Origin: Citrobacter sp. R56
Lineage (GTDB): Bacteria > Pseudomonadota > Gammaproteobacteria > Enterobacterales > Enterobacteriaceae
DNA length: 64,000 nt
Reading direction: 5' to 3'
NCBI RefSeq assembly: GCF_016811995.1
Contig: NZ_CP069159.1
Location: 4,588,001 to 4,652,000 of the forward strand
A program made the translations under genes and the position numbers. Shown here piece after piece: positions 54,031-63,902 of the stretch (position 1 is the stretch's first letter; the number at the start of each line of letters is the position of its first letter). The notes below the pieces were generated by a model. It did no database searches and was not told where the DNA came from. It saw only the letters and a program-made list of their open reading frames with translations.

Positions 54031-54092
54031 GCCCGGTAAGCTTGCGCTACCGGGCCGTTTGCCGGATGGCGCTGACGCTTATCCGGCCTACA
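54031..54092. repeat. BIME after phoU
   Basis: GCCCGGTAAGCTTGCGCTACCGGGC followed by GCCGGATGGCGCTGACGCTTATCCGGC: two REP units between the convergent phoU and yieH. Confidence 0.85.
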
Positions 54093-54115
54093 CTGTATTG
54101 ACCATTCCAGCGAAA

Positions 54116-54781
54116 TTAACGCGTAATATCCCATCCGCGCGACTTCCACAATTCCGGCAGTTGCGCCAAATCGGTAAAGGTCGTTACTTTTGGATGATCG
54201 ATCGGTTTGTTGTGCGGATCGGCGCAGAAGTAAAACACCTCCATACCCGCATCAATTCCTGACTGCGCACCGGCTGAAGAGTCATCCACCAGAATGCAGT
54301 TCTCCACATTGACGTTCATCGCTTTCGCTGCGTGGAACATCAGCGCCGGATCAGGCTTCCAGCGTTGAATATCGTAGCCGCTGAACAGTTTTTCCGGGAA
54401 ATGGTGCAACATGCCCAGTTTTCCCAGGGAATGCTGCATTTTACTGACCGGCCCGTTAGAAACTACACAGATTGGTACCGCCATGCTGTCCAGCAATGCG
54501 TTTGCACCCGCGATCACCTCAAGTTCAGTGTCGAACAGGCGTGCGACCTCGGCGCGGAAGACGCGTTCCAGCTCGGTTTTCGCCAACTGAATATGATGCT
54601 CTTCGTTGATAGTGTCGATGATCTCGTAGAGTTTTATGCCCTTAAAGCGTTCAAACACCTCTTCAAGATCGAGCTTTATGCCAAACTCCTGGAACATGGC
54701 GACATACGCACGGGAACAGATCACTTCGCTGTCGACCAGCGTACCGTCGCAGTCGAAAAATACCGCTTCAATCTGGGACAT
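54116..54781 (-). CDS. yieH: HAD phosphatase YieH (6-phosphogluconate phosphatase)
   Basis: A haloacid dehalogenase-type phosphatase, 221 residues; the E. coli protein hydrolyses 6-phosphogluconate in vitro. The nucleophile and general acid are D10 and D12 in FFDCDGTLVDSE, the cap domain spans about residues 15-85, motif II is VVSNGP, and motif III/IV are KPDPALMF and VDDSSAGAQSG. Here it lies directly after phoU, the intervening E. coli bgl and cbr genes being absent. It diverges from adeP. Confidence 0.95.
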   Translation of the reverse strand: MSQIEAVFFDCDGTLVDSEVICSRAYVAMFQEFGIKLDLEEVFERFKGIKLYEIIDTINEEHHIQLAKTELERVFRAEVARLFDTELEVIAGANALLDSMAVPICVVSNGPVSKMQHSLGKLGMLHHFPEKLFSGYDIQRWKPDPALMFHAAKAMNVNVENCILVDDSSAGAQSGIDAGMEVFYFCADPHNKPIDHPKVTTFTDLAQLPELWKSRGWDITR

Positions 54782-54830
54782 GCCTTTCCTTTTTTACAAG
54801 TTTAACGTTTACGTAATGCTGAATTGAGAG

Positions 54831-54846
54831 ACGCAATCGTTGACGT
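54831..54846. promoter_or_regulatory. PurR-box-like site upstream of adeP
   Basis: ACGCAATCGTTGACGT matches 13 of 16 positions of the PurR operator ACGCAAACGTTTGCGT. E. coli adeP (yieG) is controlled by PurR, which supports the call. Confidence 0.6.
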
Positions 54847-54948
54847 ATTAGTAAAATCAAAGAAAAAAAGTATCTCGCAACCGCCCCTATTGTCGCATTT
54901 TGGTATAGGATAGCGACGGATTTTTCCCTCCTTGTTCGGAAATTGATT

Positions 54949-56286
54949 ATGAGTCAACAACACACAACCCAGGCTTCTGGTCAGGGTATGCTGGAACGCG
55001 TGTTTAAACTGCGCGAACACGGCACGACGGCCCGCACCGAAGTGATCGCCGGTTTCACGACCTTCCTGACGATGGTCTATATCGTTTTTGTTAACCCACA
55101 AATTCTTGGCGTTGCTGGCATGGATACCAGTGCTGTCTTCGTCACCACCTGTTTGATTGCTGCATTTGGTAGCATCCTGATGGGCCTGTTCGCCAACCTG
55201 CCGGTCGCGCTGGCGCCTGCAATGGGTCTGAACGCCTTCTTCGCGTTTGTTGTGGTTCAGGCAATGGGCCTGCCGTGGCAGGTGGGAATGGGCGCCATTT
55301 TCTGGGGCGCTGTTGGTCTGCTGTTGTTGACCATCTTCCGCGTACGTTACTGGATGATCGCCAATATTCCGGTCAGTCTGCGCGTAGGTATCACCAGCGG
55401 TATCGGCTTGTTCATTGGCATGATGGGGCTGAAAAACGCCGGTGTGATTGTCGCGAATAAAGACACGCTGGTGGCGATTGGAAATCTGACGTCGCACAGC
55501 GTTCTGCTGGGCGTGCTGGGGTTCTTTATTATCGCTATTCTGGCGTCGCGCAATATTCACGCTGCGGTGCTGGTGTCTATCGTGGTAACGACGTTGCTGG
55601 GCTGGATGTTGGGTGATGTGCACTACAACGGTATCGTCTCTGCGCCGCCAAGCGTCACGACTGTGATTGGCCATGTGGATCTGGCTGGTTCACTGAATCT
55701 GGGCCTGGCCGGCGTCATTTTCTCTTTCATGTTGGTTAACCTGTTTGACTCCTCCGGTACGCTGATTGGCGTGACCGACAAAGCGGGTCTGGCCGATGAG
55801 AAAGGGAAGTTCCCACGCATGAAGCAGGCGCTGTTTGTCGACAGCGTATCATCGGTGGCGGGTTCGTTTATCGGTACCTCTTCCGTGACGGCGTATATTG
55901 AATCGTCTTCCGGTGTTTCTGTCGGTGGACGTACCGGTCTGACGGCAGTAGTCGTGGGTTTGCTGTTCCTGCTGGTTATCTTCCTGTCGCCGTTGGCGGG
56001 AATGGTGCCGGGCTATGCGGCCGCGGGTGCGCTGATTTATGTCGGTGTATTGATGACCTCCAGCCTTGCGCGCGTGAAGTGGGACGATTTGACCGAGTCC
56101 GTGCCCGCCTTTATCACCGCTGTGATGATGCCGTTCAGTTTCTCTATTACGGAAGGTATCGCGCTGGGCTTTATCTCTTACTGTGTGATGAAAATCGGCA
56201 CCGGTCGCTTGCGCGATCTCAGCCCTTGCGTGGTCGTAGTGGCGTTGCTGTTCATTCTGAAGATTGTGTTTATCGACGCGCACTAA
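54949..56286 (+). CDS. adeP: High-affinity adenine permease
   Basis: A proton-driven adenine importer of the AzgA-like NCS2/NAT group in the inner membrane. The ATG at 54949 gives MSQQHTTQASGQGMLERVFKL and 445 residues as in E. coli; the ATG two codons upstream adds MI and is less likely. About 12-14 hydrophobic segments, with ALAPAMGLNAFFAF and GTSSVTAYIESSSGV as substrate-region motifs. A PurR-like box lies about 100 bp upstream. Confidence 0.96.
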   Translation: MSQQHTTQASGQGMLERVFKLREHGTTARTEVIAGFTTFLTMVYIVFVNPQILGVAGMDTSAVFVTTCLIAAFGSILMGLFANLPVALAPAMGLNAFFAFVVVQAMGLPWQVGMGAIFWGAVGLLLLTIFRVRYWMIANIPVSLRVGITSGIGLFIGMMGLKNAGVIVANKDTLVAIGNLTSHSVLLGVLGFFIIAILASRNIHAAVLVSIVVTTLLGWMLGDVHYNGIVSAPPSVTTVIGHVDLAGSLNLGLAGVIFSFMLVNLFDSSGTLIGVTDKAGLADEKGKFPRMKQALFVDSVSSVAGSFIGTSSVTAYIESSSGVSVGGRTGLTAVVVGLLFLLVIFLSPLAGMVPGYAAAGALIYVGVLMTSSLARVKWDDLTESVPAFITAVMMPFSFSITEGIALGFISYCVMKIGTGRLRDLSPCVVVVALLFILKIVFIDAH

Positions 56287-56300
56287 GGTGCGGCTTGTGG

Positions 56301-56370
56301 TGTCAGGTGGCGCTAACGCTTACCTGACCTACAGAAGAACGTTGGCCTGATAAGCGAAGCGCCATCAGGC
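56301..56370. repeat. BIME between adeP and chrR
   Basis: Two inverted REP-like units (GTCAGGTGGCGCTAACGCTTACCTGAC and GGCCTGATAAGCG...CGCCATCAGGC) between convergent genes. Confidence 0.8.
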
Positions 56371-56393
56371 ATAACCACATTAATCATTTCAAA

Positions 56394-56424
56394 TCAAAGC
56401 CCGGCAGTGTGCCGGGCTTTTTCG
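56394..56424. terminator. Bidirectional terminator between adeP and chrR
   Basis: AAAGCCCGGCA-GTG-TGCCGGGCTTTTT hairpin with an A-rich left and T-rich right flank. Confidence 0.9.
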
Positions 56425-56425
56425 T

Positions 56426-56992
56426 TTACGCTTTCACGCGCTGAATGTAATCGCCAAACGCGGTCAGTTGACCGGTCAGATGATCCAGCGTGCTTTGGTC
56501 AATCACTTCGCCGTTTTGCGGATCCACTTTGTTTTGGATCACGCCGCCCATAAATTCAGGCTTATTCATCACCATCGCATCGAGGAAGACCAAAATCTGA
56601 CGCAGATGATACTGACAGCGCGCGCCGCCGATAGCCCCCATTGAACTGGTCTGGATCAGCACAGGTTTTCCGGACAGTGGCTGGTCGGGTAGGCGGGACA
56701 GCCAGTCGATGGCGTTTTTCAGGCCACCCGGCACGGAGTAGTTATATTCCGGCGTCACAATGACCACCCCATCCGCTTTACGAATTTGATCCGCCAGCGC
56801 TTCTACGCTCTGCGGAAAACCTTCCTCTTGTTGCAGATCGGCGTCATACAATGGGATGTTGCCAATGGACGGCAATGGGTTGACTTCCATGCCTGTCGGG
56901 GCAATTTTTGGCAGGGTACGGGCAACCATCCCATTAAATGAGCCTTTGCGCAGGCTTCCCAGTAACGTAACAACCTTCAACGTTTCAGACAT
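56426..56992 (-). CDS. chrR: FMN-dependent quinone/chromate reductase
   Basis: A 188-residue NAD(P)H:quinone reductase of the flavodoxin-like NADPH-dependent FMN reductase family (YieF), able to reduce chromate to Cr(III). The FMN phosphate loop is LLGSLRKGSFNG at the N-terminus, and PEYNYSVPGGLKNAIDW binds the flavin ring. Converges on adeP across a shared terminator. Confidence 0.95.
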   Translation of the reverse strand: MSETLKVVTLLGSLRKGSFNGMVARTLPKIAPTGMEVNPLPSIGNIPLYDADLQQEEGFPQSVEALADQIRKADGVVIVTPEYNYSVPGGLKNAIDWLSRLPDQPLSGKPVLIQTSSMGAIGGARCQYHLRQILVFLDAMVMNKPEFMGGVIQNKVDPQNGEVIDQSTLDHLTGQLTAFGDYIQRVKA

Positions 56993-57033
56993 GATTACTC
57001 CTTTTTCATCATGATGGCCGGGATGTGGCCGGG

Positions 57034-57783
57034 TCAGTTATGTGTACAAGATTTAACGGTGGATAATTGGGCGAATCGCATCAGGCGACCGGTGGGTGCA
57101 TTGGCGCGAGTCTGGATATCGGGCAGGCTTTTCCACCCCTGTTGACTATCAAACTCCCAAACCTTCAGCTTTTCAATGGCGGGCGAGACGGCAACCGACC
57201 ATACCAGCACATCTTCCGCATCACAGAGGGCTTCGATCTGCGCAACATGGGCACACTTAAGACGACCGGCAACGGGGATCAACTGGAGCTCTCGTGGGTC
57301 ATCGTTGAGGACATCGCCAGTGAGTTTCAATACGCTCTGGCGCAAGGTGATGAGCTGCGCACGTGCTTCATTAGGATCGTTTTGATTGTTGATCCACAGG
57401 GTTTCATTGCTGGAGAACACCGGGTTTCCTGCTGAATGTGGGCTGTGAAAGCCACGGGTTGCGCGTTGCAACTCCATGTCCAGGCCGCATTCGCCTTCGG
57501 TTGTCAGCACAACGCCAACCATATTTCCGGCGTACGCGATGGAGAAATCGGGCAGGTCGCGATCGCGAAACGTGGGTTTGCCTTTCGCCTGGACAGTTAT
57601 CTCTGGTAGTTCGCTGATGCCATAAAGCATAAACATCAGTTCAGCGAGTAAGGCCCGGGAGGCAAGGAACCGCGTGCGGCGATGAGTGGGAAGATTGCTG
57701 GCCTCAATATGACATTGAGAAGGGAGCCGAACTGAAACCAGGTGTCCCTCCGTCAGAATCCCTCTGGCAAAATGTGTCGCCAT
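57034..57783 (-). CDS. yieE: 4'-phosphopantetheinyl transferase family protein YieE
   Basis: A 249-residue predicted phosphopantetheinyl transferase that would move 4'-phosphopantetheine from CoA to a carrier-protein serine. The family's metal site GECGLDMELQRA is present near residue 100, with an LxKxxG-like SVLKLTGDVL helix further on; the N-terminal part is diverged. Same direction as chrR, 41 bp upstream of it, so possibly one transcript. The natural carrier protein is not known; AcpS handles the fatty-acid carrier. Confidence 0.88.
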   Translation of the reverse strand: MATHFARGILTEGHLVSVRLPSQCHIEASNLPTHRRTRFLASRALLAELMFMLYGISELPEITVQAKGKPTFRDRDLPDFSIAYAGNMVGVVLTTEGECGLDMELQRATRGFHSPHSAGNPVFSSNETLWINNQNDPNEARAQLITLRQSVLKLTGDVLNDDPRELQLIPVAGRLKCAHVAQIEALCDAEDVLVWSVAVSPAIEKLKVWEFDSQQGWKSLPDIQTRANAPTGRLMRFAQLSTVKSCTHN

Positions 57784-57930
57784 TTTTCGCTCCGTGATTA
57801 ATGGTCCGTGATTATTACGAGAGTAACATTTACATGAATTATGGACAGACTTAACCGCTCAAAAGTTCGACTGAATCAGGATACCTTACGCGACATTTAC
57901 ATTTCCCTTACCTAAGTGGTGAATTTAGCG

Positions 57931-58890
57931 TCAGGAAAGGGGGCTGTAGAGGGCTTTAAGTGTCTCTCTTAACCAGACAATTTTCGGGTTATGGCTGTTG
58001 CGTTTATGCCAGAGGAGGGTGAACGGCACCATGAGCTTTTCCCGCTGTGCGGCGTCAAAAGGCAAGGGGCGCGCAACTAACGGGAGTTGGTGGAGTTGGT
58101 TATAACGCTGGCAATAAAGCGGCGCAGTCGCCAGAAGCGAGTGATCGGGTTGCGCCGCCATAAACAACGACTGTTCAAACCCTGGCAGACTTAGGGCTAT
58201 GTTGCGTTTACGCCCCATCTCCTGCAGCACGTCATCGAGCGCCCAGGTATCGCTTTGTTCCCAGCAGATGCTGATATGCGGATAGCGCAGGAAGGTCTCA
58301 AGATTCCACTCCTCCCGCAGCGCCGGATGATCTTCCCGCAACCATACCCACGGTAAGTCGGTGAACAGCACTTCAAAATCGATCGATAAAGGCAGCAGAC
58401 TCAGTAACTCTCGCGAGCGTGGATGGCTCTCACGCCCGGTAAAACCAATATCTACCTCACCGCGCGTAATGGCGTCCAGCGAGTCGTAATCCCAGTTGCG
58501 TACTTTAATGGAGGCCTGTGGATAGCGCTGATAGATCTGTTGCGACAGAGCATTGAACATGATCATCATCAGGGGCGTCTCGGCGACCAGATCGAACTTC
58601 AGCCCTCGTGGCGTCTCGTTATGCGGCTTATCCAGCAACTGATTGCCCATCTGCATCCAGTCCGCCAGATTCTGCTCCATACTCAGCATCAGCGGCGTTG
58701 GCGTCAGCCCGAGCGGCGTATTCACGAACAGCGGGTCGTCGAACCATGCCCGCAACTTCGACAGCGATTTGCTCACCGCCGAAGGGGTAACGCTCATCCG
58801 TTTCGCCGCTTTGGTTACGCTGCGCTCCTGCATCAGAAGCTGCAGGCATAACAACAAATTAAGATCGAGACTGGTGATGGATTTCTTCAT
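57931..58890 (-). CDS. yidZ: LysR-family regulator YidZ
   Basis: A LysR-type regulator of 319 residues, linked in E. coli to nitric-oxide protection under anaerobiosis. The helix-turn-helix [20 protein letters not shown] lies at about 28-47, with an effector domain after residue 90. Its first 32 bp overlap the end of mdtL on the same strand, so the regulator may be co-expressed with the exporter upstream. The target genes are unknown to me. Confidence 0.93.
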   Translation of the reverse strand: MKKSITSLDLNLLLCLQLLMQERSVTKAAKRMSVTPSAVSKSLSKLRAWFDDPLFVNTPLGLTPTPLMLSMEQNLADWMQMGNQLLDKPHNETPRGLKFDLVAETPLMMIMFNALSQQIYQRYPQASIKVRNWDYDSLDAITRGEVDIGFTGRESHPRSRELLSLLPLSIDFEVLFTDLPWVWLREDHPALREEWNLETFLRYPHISICWEQSDTWALDDVLQEMGRKRNIALSLPGFEQSLFMAAQPDHSLLATAPLYCQRYNQLHQLPLVARPLPFDAAQREKLMVPFTLLWHKRNSHNPKIVWLRETLKALYSPLS

Positions 58891-60040
58891 GGTCGGGTGC
58901 AGACCTGTTGGGTGCGACGAGCATAATCAGCAAGAGACTGACTATGCTACAACCAATCAGAATCCCGATCAGCATATTCAGCGCATTGATGCCGACAATG
59001 GCGGCCAGCCAAATCCACAGCGACGAACCGCAGACCTGCGCAATCCCCAACGCGGAACTGGCGACGCCTGCCCGCAAAGAAAAGGGACCCAGCGCCTGGC
59101 TCATTGCCACGCCAAAGCCGACCGAGAAACCCGCGCAGATAAGCGTCAGGCCAAACAGTGTCACCGCGTTGCTGGTGGCGAGGCTGAGCACCACGCCTGC
59201 CGCCAGAAACAGCCCTTGCGAGGTAACCATTAATGTACGTGGCTTAAACACGCCTAACGCAAATGGCGTTGAGAACGAAACGGCCATACTGACACCTGCG
59301 GTCAGTGCCATGGTGGTGGCATATTCACCGCGATCAAACCCCATCACTTCCATCAGCAGGACCGGTGAGGTATTCACAAAGGTGAGGATAACCGAGACAC
59401 TCAGCGTGGTGATTGCCAGACGGCTGAGGAAAAAACGATTGATCAGCGACTCCGCACTCTGTGGCGAATATGAAAACGACGAATGGGTGGTTGGACGCGT
59501 TTCCCGCAGGATGAACAATGACAACAAACACACCGCGATGCCCATCGCAATCATGGTGTAAAACAGACTTTGCCATGGAAATCTGAGCATGATCAGATGT
59601 CCCAGAACCGGTGCCAACACAGGGACAATACAGGTGATCCCGTTAAGCAGTGACAGCACTTTCGCCCGGCGGCGGTCATCCAGCGTATCGCGCAAGATGG
59701 CAAAGGCCACCACGTAGCAGCACCCCGCGCCAATGCCCTGAATAAAGCGTCCGGTTAAAAACATCGAACCGTCCTGCGCAAGCGAACAGAGCGTAGAGGC
59801 AAAAATGAATATCACCGCACCGACAATGGCGACAGGTTTACGCCCGGAGCGGTCGGCCACTTTCCCGGCAAACAGCATGGCGGTTGCCATCCCGGCCAGA
59901 TAGACGGAGAACGCAATATGCAACTGTGCTTCACTGGCATTCAGATCGGCGGCAATTCGCGGTAAACCCACCAGATACATATCAATACCGGCGGGATAGA
60001 GTAAAACCAGGGCAAAACTGCAGATTAGAAAGCGGGTCAT
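58859..60040 (-). CDS. mdtL: MFS multidrug exporter MdtL
   Basis: An inner-membrane drug:H+ antiporter of the DHA1 group, linked to chloramphenicol resistance in E. coli. 393 residues (E. coli 391), about 12 helices, motif A as [13 protein letters not shown] in the loop after TM2. In E. coli tnaB would be its upstream neighbour; here the next upstream gene is mnmE, 182 bp away. Overlaps yidZ by 32 bp. Confidence 0.95.
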   Translation of the reverse strand: MTRFLICSFALVLLYPAGIDMYLVGLPRIAADLNASEAQLHIAFSVYLAGMATAMLFAGKVADRSGRKPVAIVGAVIFIFASTLCSLAQDGSMFLTGRFIQGIGAGCCYVVAFAILRDTLDDRRRAKVLSLLNGITCIVPVLAPVLGHLIMLRFPWQSLFYTMIAMGIAVCLLSLFILRETRPTTHSSFSYSPQSAESLINRFFLSRLAITTLSVSVILTFVNTSPVLLMEVMGFDRGEYATTMALTAGVSMAVSFSTPFALGVFKPRTLMVTSQGLFLAAGVVLSLATSNAVTLFGLTLICAGFSVGFGVAMSQALGPFSLRAGVASSALGIAQVCGSSLWIWLAAIVGINALNMLIGILIGCSIVSLLLIMLVAPNRSAPDHEEIHHQSRS

Positions 60041-60116
60041 AGCGTCCTCACGATAAGCGTGGCGCTAAGCATACGGGGAGGTGTTCTGTGAGACGAGTTG
60101 CCATTTGGACAACAGT

Positions 60117-60176
60117 GATTTCCTGTAAGGAAATCGCCTATTGCCAGGTAACGCTTCGATTACTGAGCAATAGGCG
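60117..60176. repeat. Two tandem hairpins in the mdtL-mnmE gap
   Basis: GATTTCC-TGTAA-GGAAATC (60117-60135) is followed directly by CGCCTATTGC...GCAATAGGCG (60135-60144 with 60167-60176), whose interior can pair further (GTAA with TTAC). Neither has a T tract. They lie where tnaCAB sits in E. coli. Confidence 0.7.
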
Positions 60177-60181
60177 TAGGG

Positions 60182-60214
60182 GAGGCCGGATAAGGCGTTA
60201 GCCGCCATCCGGCA
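60182..60214. repeat. REP element after mnmE
   Basis: GGCCGGATAAGGCGTTAGCCGCCATCCGGC palindrome just past the mnmE stop codon, in the sense opposite to mnmE. Confidence 0.85.
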
Positions 60215-60221
60215 ATACTGC

Positions 60222-61586
60222 TTACTTGCCGATACAGAAGCTGGAGAAGATCCGCCCCAGCAGATCGTCGGAGGTAAATTCTCCGGTGATCTCACTCAAC
60301 GCTTGCTGCGCCAGGCGTAGTTCTTCTGCCAGCAGTTCGCCAGCCCATGCGCCTAACAGTTGCGCTTTACCCTCCTGGAGATGCTCAGCGGCTTCTGCCA
60401 GCGCCTGCAAATGACGACGACGCGCCAGGAAGCCGCCTTCCATGTTGGTATCAAAGCCCATGCTTTGCTTGAGATGATTACGCAGCACGTCCACACCTTC
60501 ACCTGTACGTGCAGAGAGGCGAACCAGTGAGTGATTGTTCACCTCGCTGATACCCAGCGTCTCGCCGGTAATATCCGCTTTGTTGCGCACGACGGTGATC
60601 GGCAGCCTGGCAGGAAGACGAGCGATAAAGTCCGGCCAGATCTCTGCCGGGTCGGTCGCGTCGGTCGTTGTGCCATCCACCATAAACAGCACGCGGTCGG
60701 CCTGTTCAATCTCCTGCCACGCGCGCTCAATGCCGATACGTTCTACCTCATCGTTAGCTTCGCGCAGACCGGCGGTATCGATGATGTGCAGCGGCATACC
60801 GTCAATGTGAATATGCTCGCGCAGTACGTCGCGTGTTGTCCCGGCAATATCTGTCACTATCGCGGCTTCACGCCCTGCCAGCGCATTCAACAGGCTCGAT
60901 TTACCCGCGTTAGGGCGACCGGCAATGACCACCTTCATCCCTTCACGCAGCAGGCTGCCCTGACGAGCCTCAGCACGGACAGCGTCGAGATCGGCGATGA
61001 CGCCATTCAACTGCGCTTCAATTTTGCCATCCGAAAGGAAGTCGATCTCCTCATCGGGGAAATCAATCGCCGCTTCCACGTAGATGCGCAGGTGAGTGAG
61101 TGCTTCCACAAGATGATTTACACGCGCGGAAAACGCCCCTTGCAGAGAGTTCAACGCTGAACGCGCCGCTTGCTCTGAGCTGGCGTCAATCAGGTCGGCA
61201 ATCGCCTCAGCCTGGGCCAGATCGAGCTTATCGTTGAGGAACGCCCGCTCGGAGAATTCACCGGGTTTTGCAATGCGCAGACCCGGGATCGTCAGAATGC
61301 GTTTTAACAGCAGGTCGAGAATCACCGGGCCGCCGTGCCCTTGCAGTTCCAGTACGTCTTCACCCGTGAACGAGTTCGGACCGGGGAACCACAGCGCGAT
61401 CCCCTGGTCGAGCGCGGTGCCATCGGCATCTTTAAACGGCAGATAGTCGGCATAACGCGGTTTTGGCAGCTTGCCCAGTACAACTTCGGCAACCTCACGC
61501 GCCTTGAGGCCGGAGATACGCAGGATGCCGACGCCACCGCGTCCCGGTGGGGTAGCCTGGGCGACGATAGTGTCGTTGTGGCTCAT
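60222..61586 (-). CDS. mnmE: tRNA U34 modification GTPase MnmE
   Basis: Partner of MnmG in wobble-uridine modification. The ATG at 61584-61586 gives [18 protein letters not shown] and 454 residues, matching E. coli; an open frame seven codons longer is not conserved. The N-terminal folate-binding domain, helical domain and inserted G domain are in order: G1 GRPNAGKSS near 226, G3 DTAGL, G4 NKAD, and the C-terminal CIGK with the invariant C451. Follows yidC in the same direction. Confidence 0.97.
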   Translation of the reverse strand: MSHNDTIVAQATPPGRGGVGILRISGLKAREVAEVVLGKLPKPRYADYLPFKDADGTALDQGIALWFPGPNSFTGEDVLELQGHGGPVILDLLLKRILTIPGLRIAKPGEFSERAFLNDKLDLAQAEAIADLIDASSEQAARSALNSLQGAFSARVNHLVEALTHLRIYVEAAIDFPDEEIDFLSDGKIEAQLNGVIADLDAVRAEARQGSLLREGMKVVIAGRPNAGKSSLLNALAGREAAIVTDIAGTTRDVLREHIHIDGMPLHIIDTAGLREANDEVERIGIERAWQEIEQADRVLFMVDGTTTDATDPAEIWPDFIARLPARLPITVVRNKADITGETLGISEVNNHSLVRLSARTGEGVDVLRNHLKQSMGFDTNMEGGFLARRRHLQALAEAAEHLQEGKAQLLGAWAGELLAEELRLAQQALSEITGEFTSDDLLGRIFSSFCIGK

Positions 61587-61656
61587 GATATGTCTCGTTG
61601 AATACAAATAAAAAAGGCGGTCATTTGACCGCCTTCCATAGAGCTATGACTTACTG

Positions 61657-63303
61657 TCAGGAGCTTTTCTTCTCGCGGCTATGCAGGCCACGTTTCTCCA
61701 GACCACGGTAAATCAGCTGCTGCTGGATAATGGTCACCAGGTTGCTGACGATATAGTACAGCACCAGACCTGACGGGAACCACAGGAAGAACACGGTGAA
61801 GATGACCGGCATAAAGGTCATGATCTTCTGCTGCATCGGGTCGGTCACCGTGGTCGGCGACATCTTCTGGATGAAGAACATCGTCACGCCCATCAGGATC
61901 GGCAGGATGTAGTACGGGTCCTGTGCAGACAGGTCATGGATCCACAGGGCGAACGGCGCATGACGCAGTTCAATGGAGCCCATCAGCATGTAGTACAGCG
62001 CAAGGAAGATTGGCATCTGGATGATCAGCGGGAAGCAGCCGCCCAGCGGGTTAACCTTCTCAGCTTTGTACAGTGCCATCATTTCCTGGCTCTGACGCTG
62101 TTTGTCATCGCCCAGACGCTCGCGCATTGCCGCAATTTTCGGCTGCAGCATACGCATCTTCGCCATGGAGGTGTACTGCGCTTTGGTCAGCGGGTACATG
62201 ATGCCACGAACGATAAAGGTGATAACGATGATGGAGAAGCCCCAGTTACCCAGGAAGCTATGGATCCATTTCAGCAGTTTAAACAGCGGCTGAGAGATGA
62301 ACCACAACCAGCCGTAATCCACGGTCAGATCCAGGTGCGGTGCAACGGCCGCCATTTTATCCTGAATTTCCGGGCCGACCCACAGGGTGCTGGTCATCGC
62401 GCCAGTCTGACCTGGCTGTACCAGCACCGGCTGAGATTTGTAGCCGATGGCAGCAATGCCGTTACCCAGATTAGCGGTATAGAAGTTGTTGGTGCCGTCA
62501 TTACGCGGAACCCATGCCGTTGCGAAATACTGTTGCAACATTGCCACCCAGCCGTTGTGTGCGCTGACGTTCAGGTTTTCGTTTTCGGCAATGGTCTCGA
62601 ATTTGTATTTCTCATACTTCTCATCAGGCGTGGAGTACGCTGCGCCACGGAAAGTATGCAGCGCAAAGTTGCTGCTACCGGTGTCGCGATGAGATGGCAG
62701 ATTGATGGATTGCTTCAGCTGACCAAAGGTGGAGATCTCCAGCGGTTTCTCGCCGGCGTTCTGCACGCTGTAGTTCACATTGACAGCATACTCACCGCGC
62801 TTCAGAACAAACGTTTTAGTAAACGTGTTGCCAGCGGAGTCAGTGTAGGTCATCGGGATCTGCAGTTCGTTCTGACCATCTGCCAGTACAAAGGCGTCTT
62901 TTTCGACGTTGTACTGTGGACGTGGGCCATTAGCCGGGTTATCCGGACCGTCACGACCTGTCAGGCCGCTTTGTGCCTGATAAATGAACTGCGGAGTTGT
63001 TTCCAGTAACTGGAACGGCTCTTTAGAACCGAGCTCTTTCGGGTAAGCCGGCAGTTGAGCCTGCTCAACATCACCACCACGGGTGTTGATGGTCAGATCA
63101 AGCACGTCGGTTTTAACCGTAATCAGTTTCCCCTGGCCACTGGCCGGTACGCCCTGGTCTGCGGCGCTACCCGCTGCGGTGGTCGTTGTCTGCGTGGTCT
63201 GTTGAGTCTGAGGTTGCGGATTTTTATCCTGCTCCCAGGCTTGCCAGATCATGAAAGACACGAACAGCAAAGCGATGACTAAAAGATTGCGTTGCGAATC
63301 CAT
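61657..63303 (-). CDS. yidC: Membrane protein insertase YidC
   Basis: Inserts inner-membrane proteins alone or with SecYEG; clients include subunit c of the ATP synthase encoded in this same window. 548 residues: TM1 near the N-terminus ([17 protein letters not shown]), a large periplasmic beta-sandwich domain to about residue 340, then five membrane helices with the conserved hydrophilic groove, and a basic tail [12 protein letters not shown]. Two bases after yidD. Confidence 0.98.
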   Translation of the reverse strand: MDSQRNLLVIALLFVSFMIWQAWEQDKNPQPQTQQTTQTTTTAAGSAADQGVPASGQGKLITVKTDVLDLTINTRGGDVEQAQLPAYPKELGSKEPFQLLETTPQFIYQAQSGLTGRDGPDNPANGPRPQYNVEKDAFVLADGQNELQIPMTYTDSAGNTFTKTFVLKRGEYAVNVNYSVQNAGEKPLEISTFGQLKQSINLPSHRDTGSSNFALHTFRGAAYSTPDEKYEKYKFETIAENENLNVSAHNGWVAMLQQYFATAWVPRNDGTNNFYTANLGNGIAAIGYKSQPVLVQPGQTGAMTSTLWVGPEIQDKMAAVAPHLDLTVDYGWLWFISQPLFKLLKWIHSFLGNWGFSIIVITFIVRGIMYPLTKAQYTSMAKMRMLQPKIAAMRERLGDDKQRQSQEMMALYKAEKVNPLGGCFPLIIQMPIFLALYYMLMGSIELRHAPFALWIHDLSAQDPYYILPILMGVTMFFIQKMSPTTVTDPMQQKIMTFMPVIFTVFFLWFPSGLVLYYIVSNLVTIIQQQLIYRGLEKRGLHSREKKSS

Positions 63304-63305
63304 CG

Positions 63306-63563
63306 TTAGTGTTCTCTGGTATCAAATGGTCCGGGTGGGACGGGATCGTCACCACCAGGGTGTAAAGGGTGGCATTTTAATACGCGTTTCACCGTCAACC
63401 AACTGCCTTTTATCACTCCAAACCTGCGCAATGCCTCAATTCCGTAGCTTGAACAGGTTGGCGTGAAACGACAATGCGGCCCAAGCAGCGGACTGATCAG
63501 GCGTTGATAGACCCTAATAAGGGCTATCAGGACCCGCGAGCCAGGCGACAGTGGCGGCGCCAT
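63306..63563 (-). CDS. yidD: Membrane protein insertion efficiency factor YidD
   Basis: An 85-residue membrane-associated protein that helps YidC-dependent insertion. It carries the three conserved cysteines of the family, in [15 protein letters not shown] and [11 protein letters not shown]. It overlaps the rnpA end by 38 bp and is two bases upstream of yidC, a very tight cluster. Often missed because of the overlap. Confidence 0.95.
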
Positions 63564-63886
63564 AATTTTTCCAACGCTTCCGAGAGAGCACGGTTATCGA
63601 GGTCAGCAACCCCTTTTTTCGCCACGACCACGAAATCCATTGCTGGAAGCTCGTGCTGACGCAGACGGAAGCTTTCACGCGTCAGACGTTTAATCCGATT
63701 GCGTTCATGGGCGCGTCGAACGTTTTTCTTGGCGACGGTAAGACCGATACGGGGATGCCCCAGCGAATTCAGGCGGCCGAGGATGGTGATTTGCGGCGTG
63801 CCAGCCCGTTGTGGCTGCTGGAAGACGAATGTGAAATGATTGGGAGTTAACAAACGTAACTCCCTGGGAAATGCGAGCTTAACCAC
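63527..63886 (-). CDS. rnpA: Ribonuclease P protein component
   Basis: The protein subunit of RNase P, which matures tRNA 5' ends with the M1 RNA. 119 residues from the GTG at 63884-63886 ([19 protein letters not shown]), the E. coli start; the RNR motif is in [17 protein letters not shown]. 3' end overlaps yidD. Second gene of the rpmH operon. Confidence 0.96.
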
Positions 63887-63902
63887 TCAGGGGTTAGCTT
63901 TA

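Noticed and set aside
61936-63009. 357-codon frame on the plus strand opposite yidC
   Set aside because: Antisense shadow of yidC; no motif, no ribosome site, and the yidC frame is complete.
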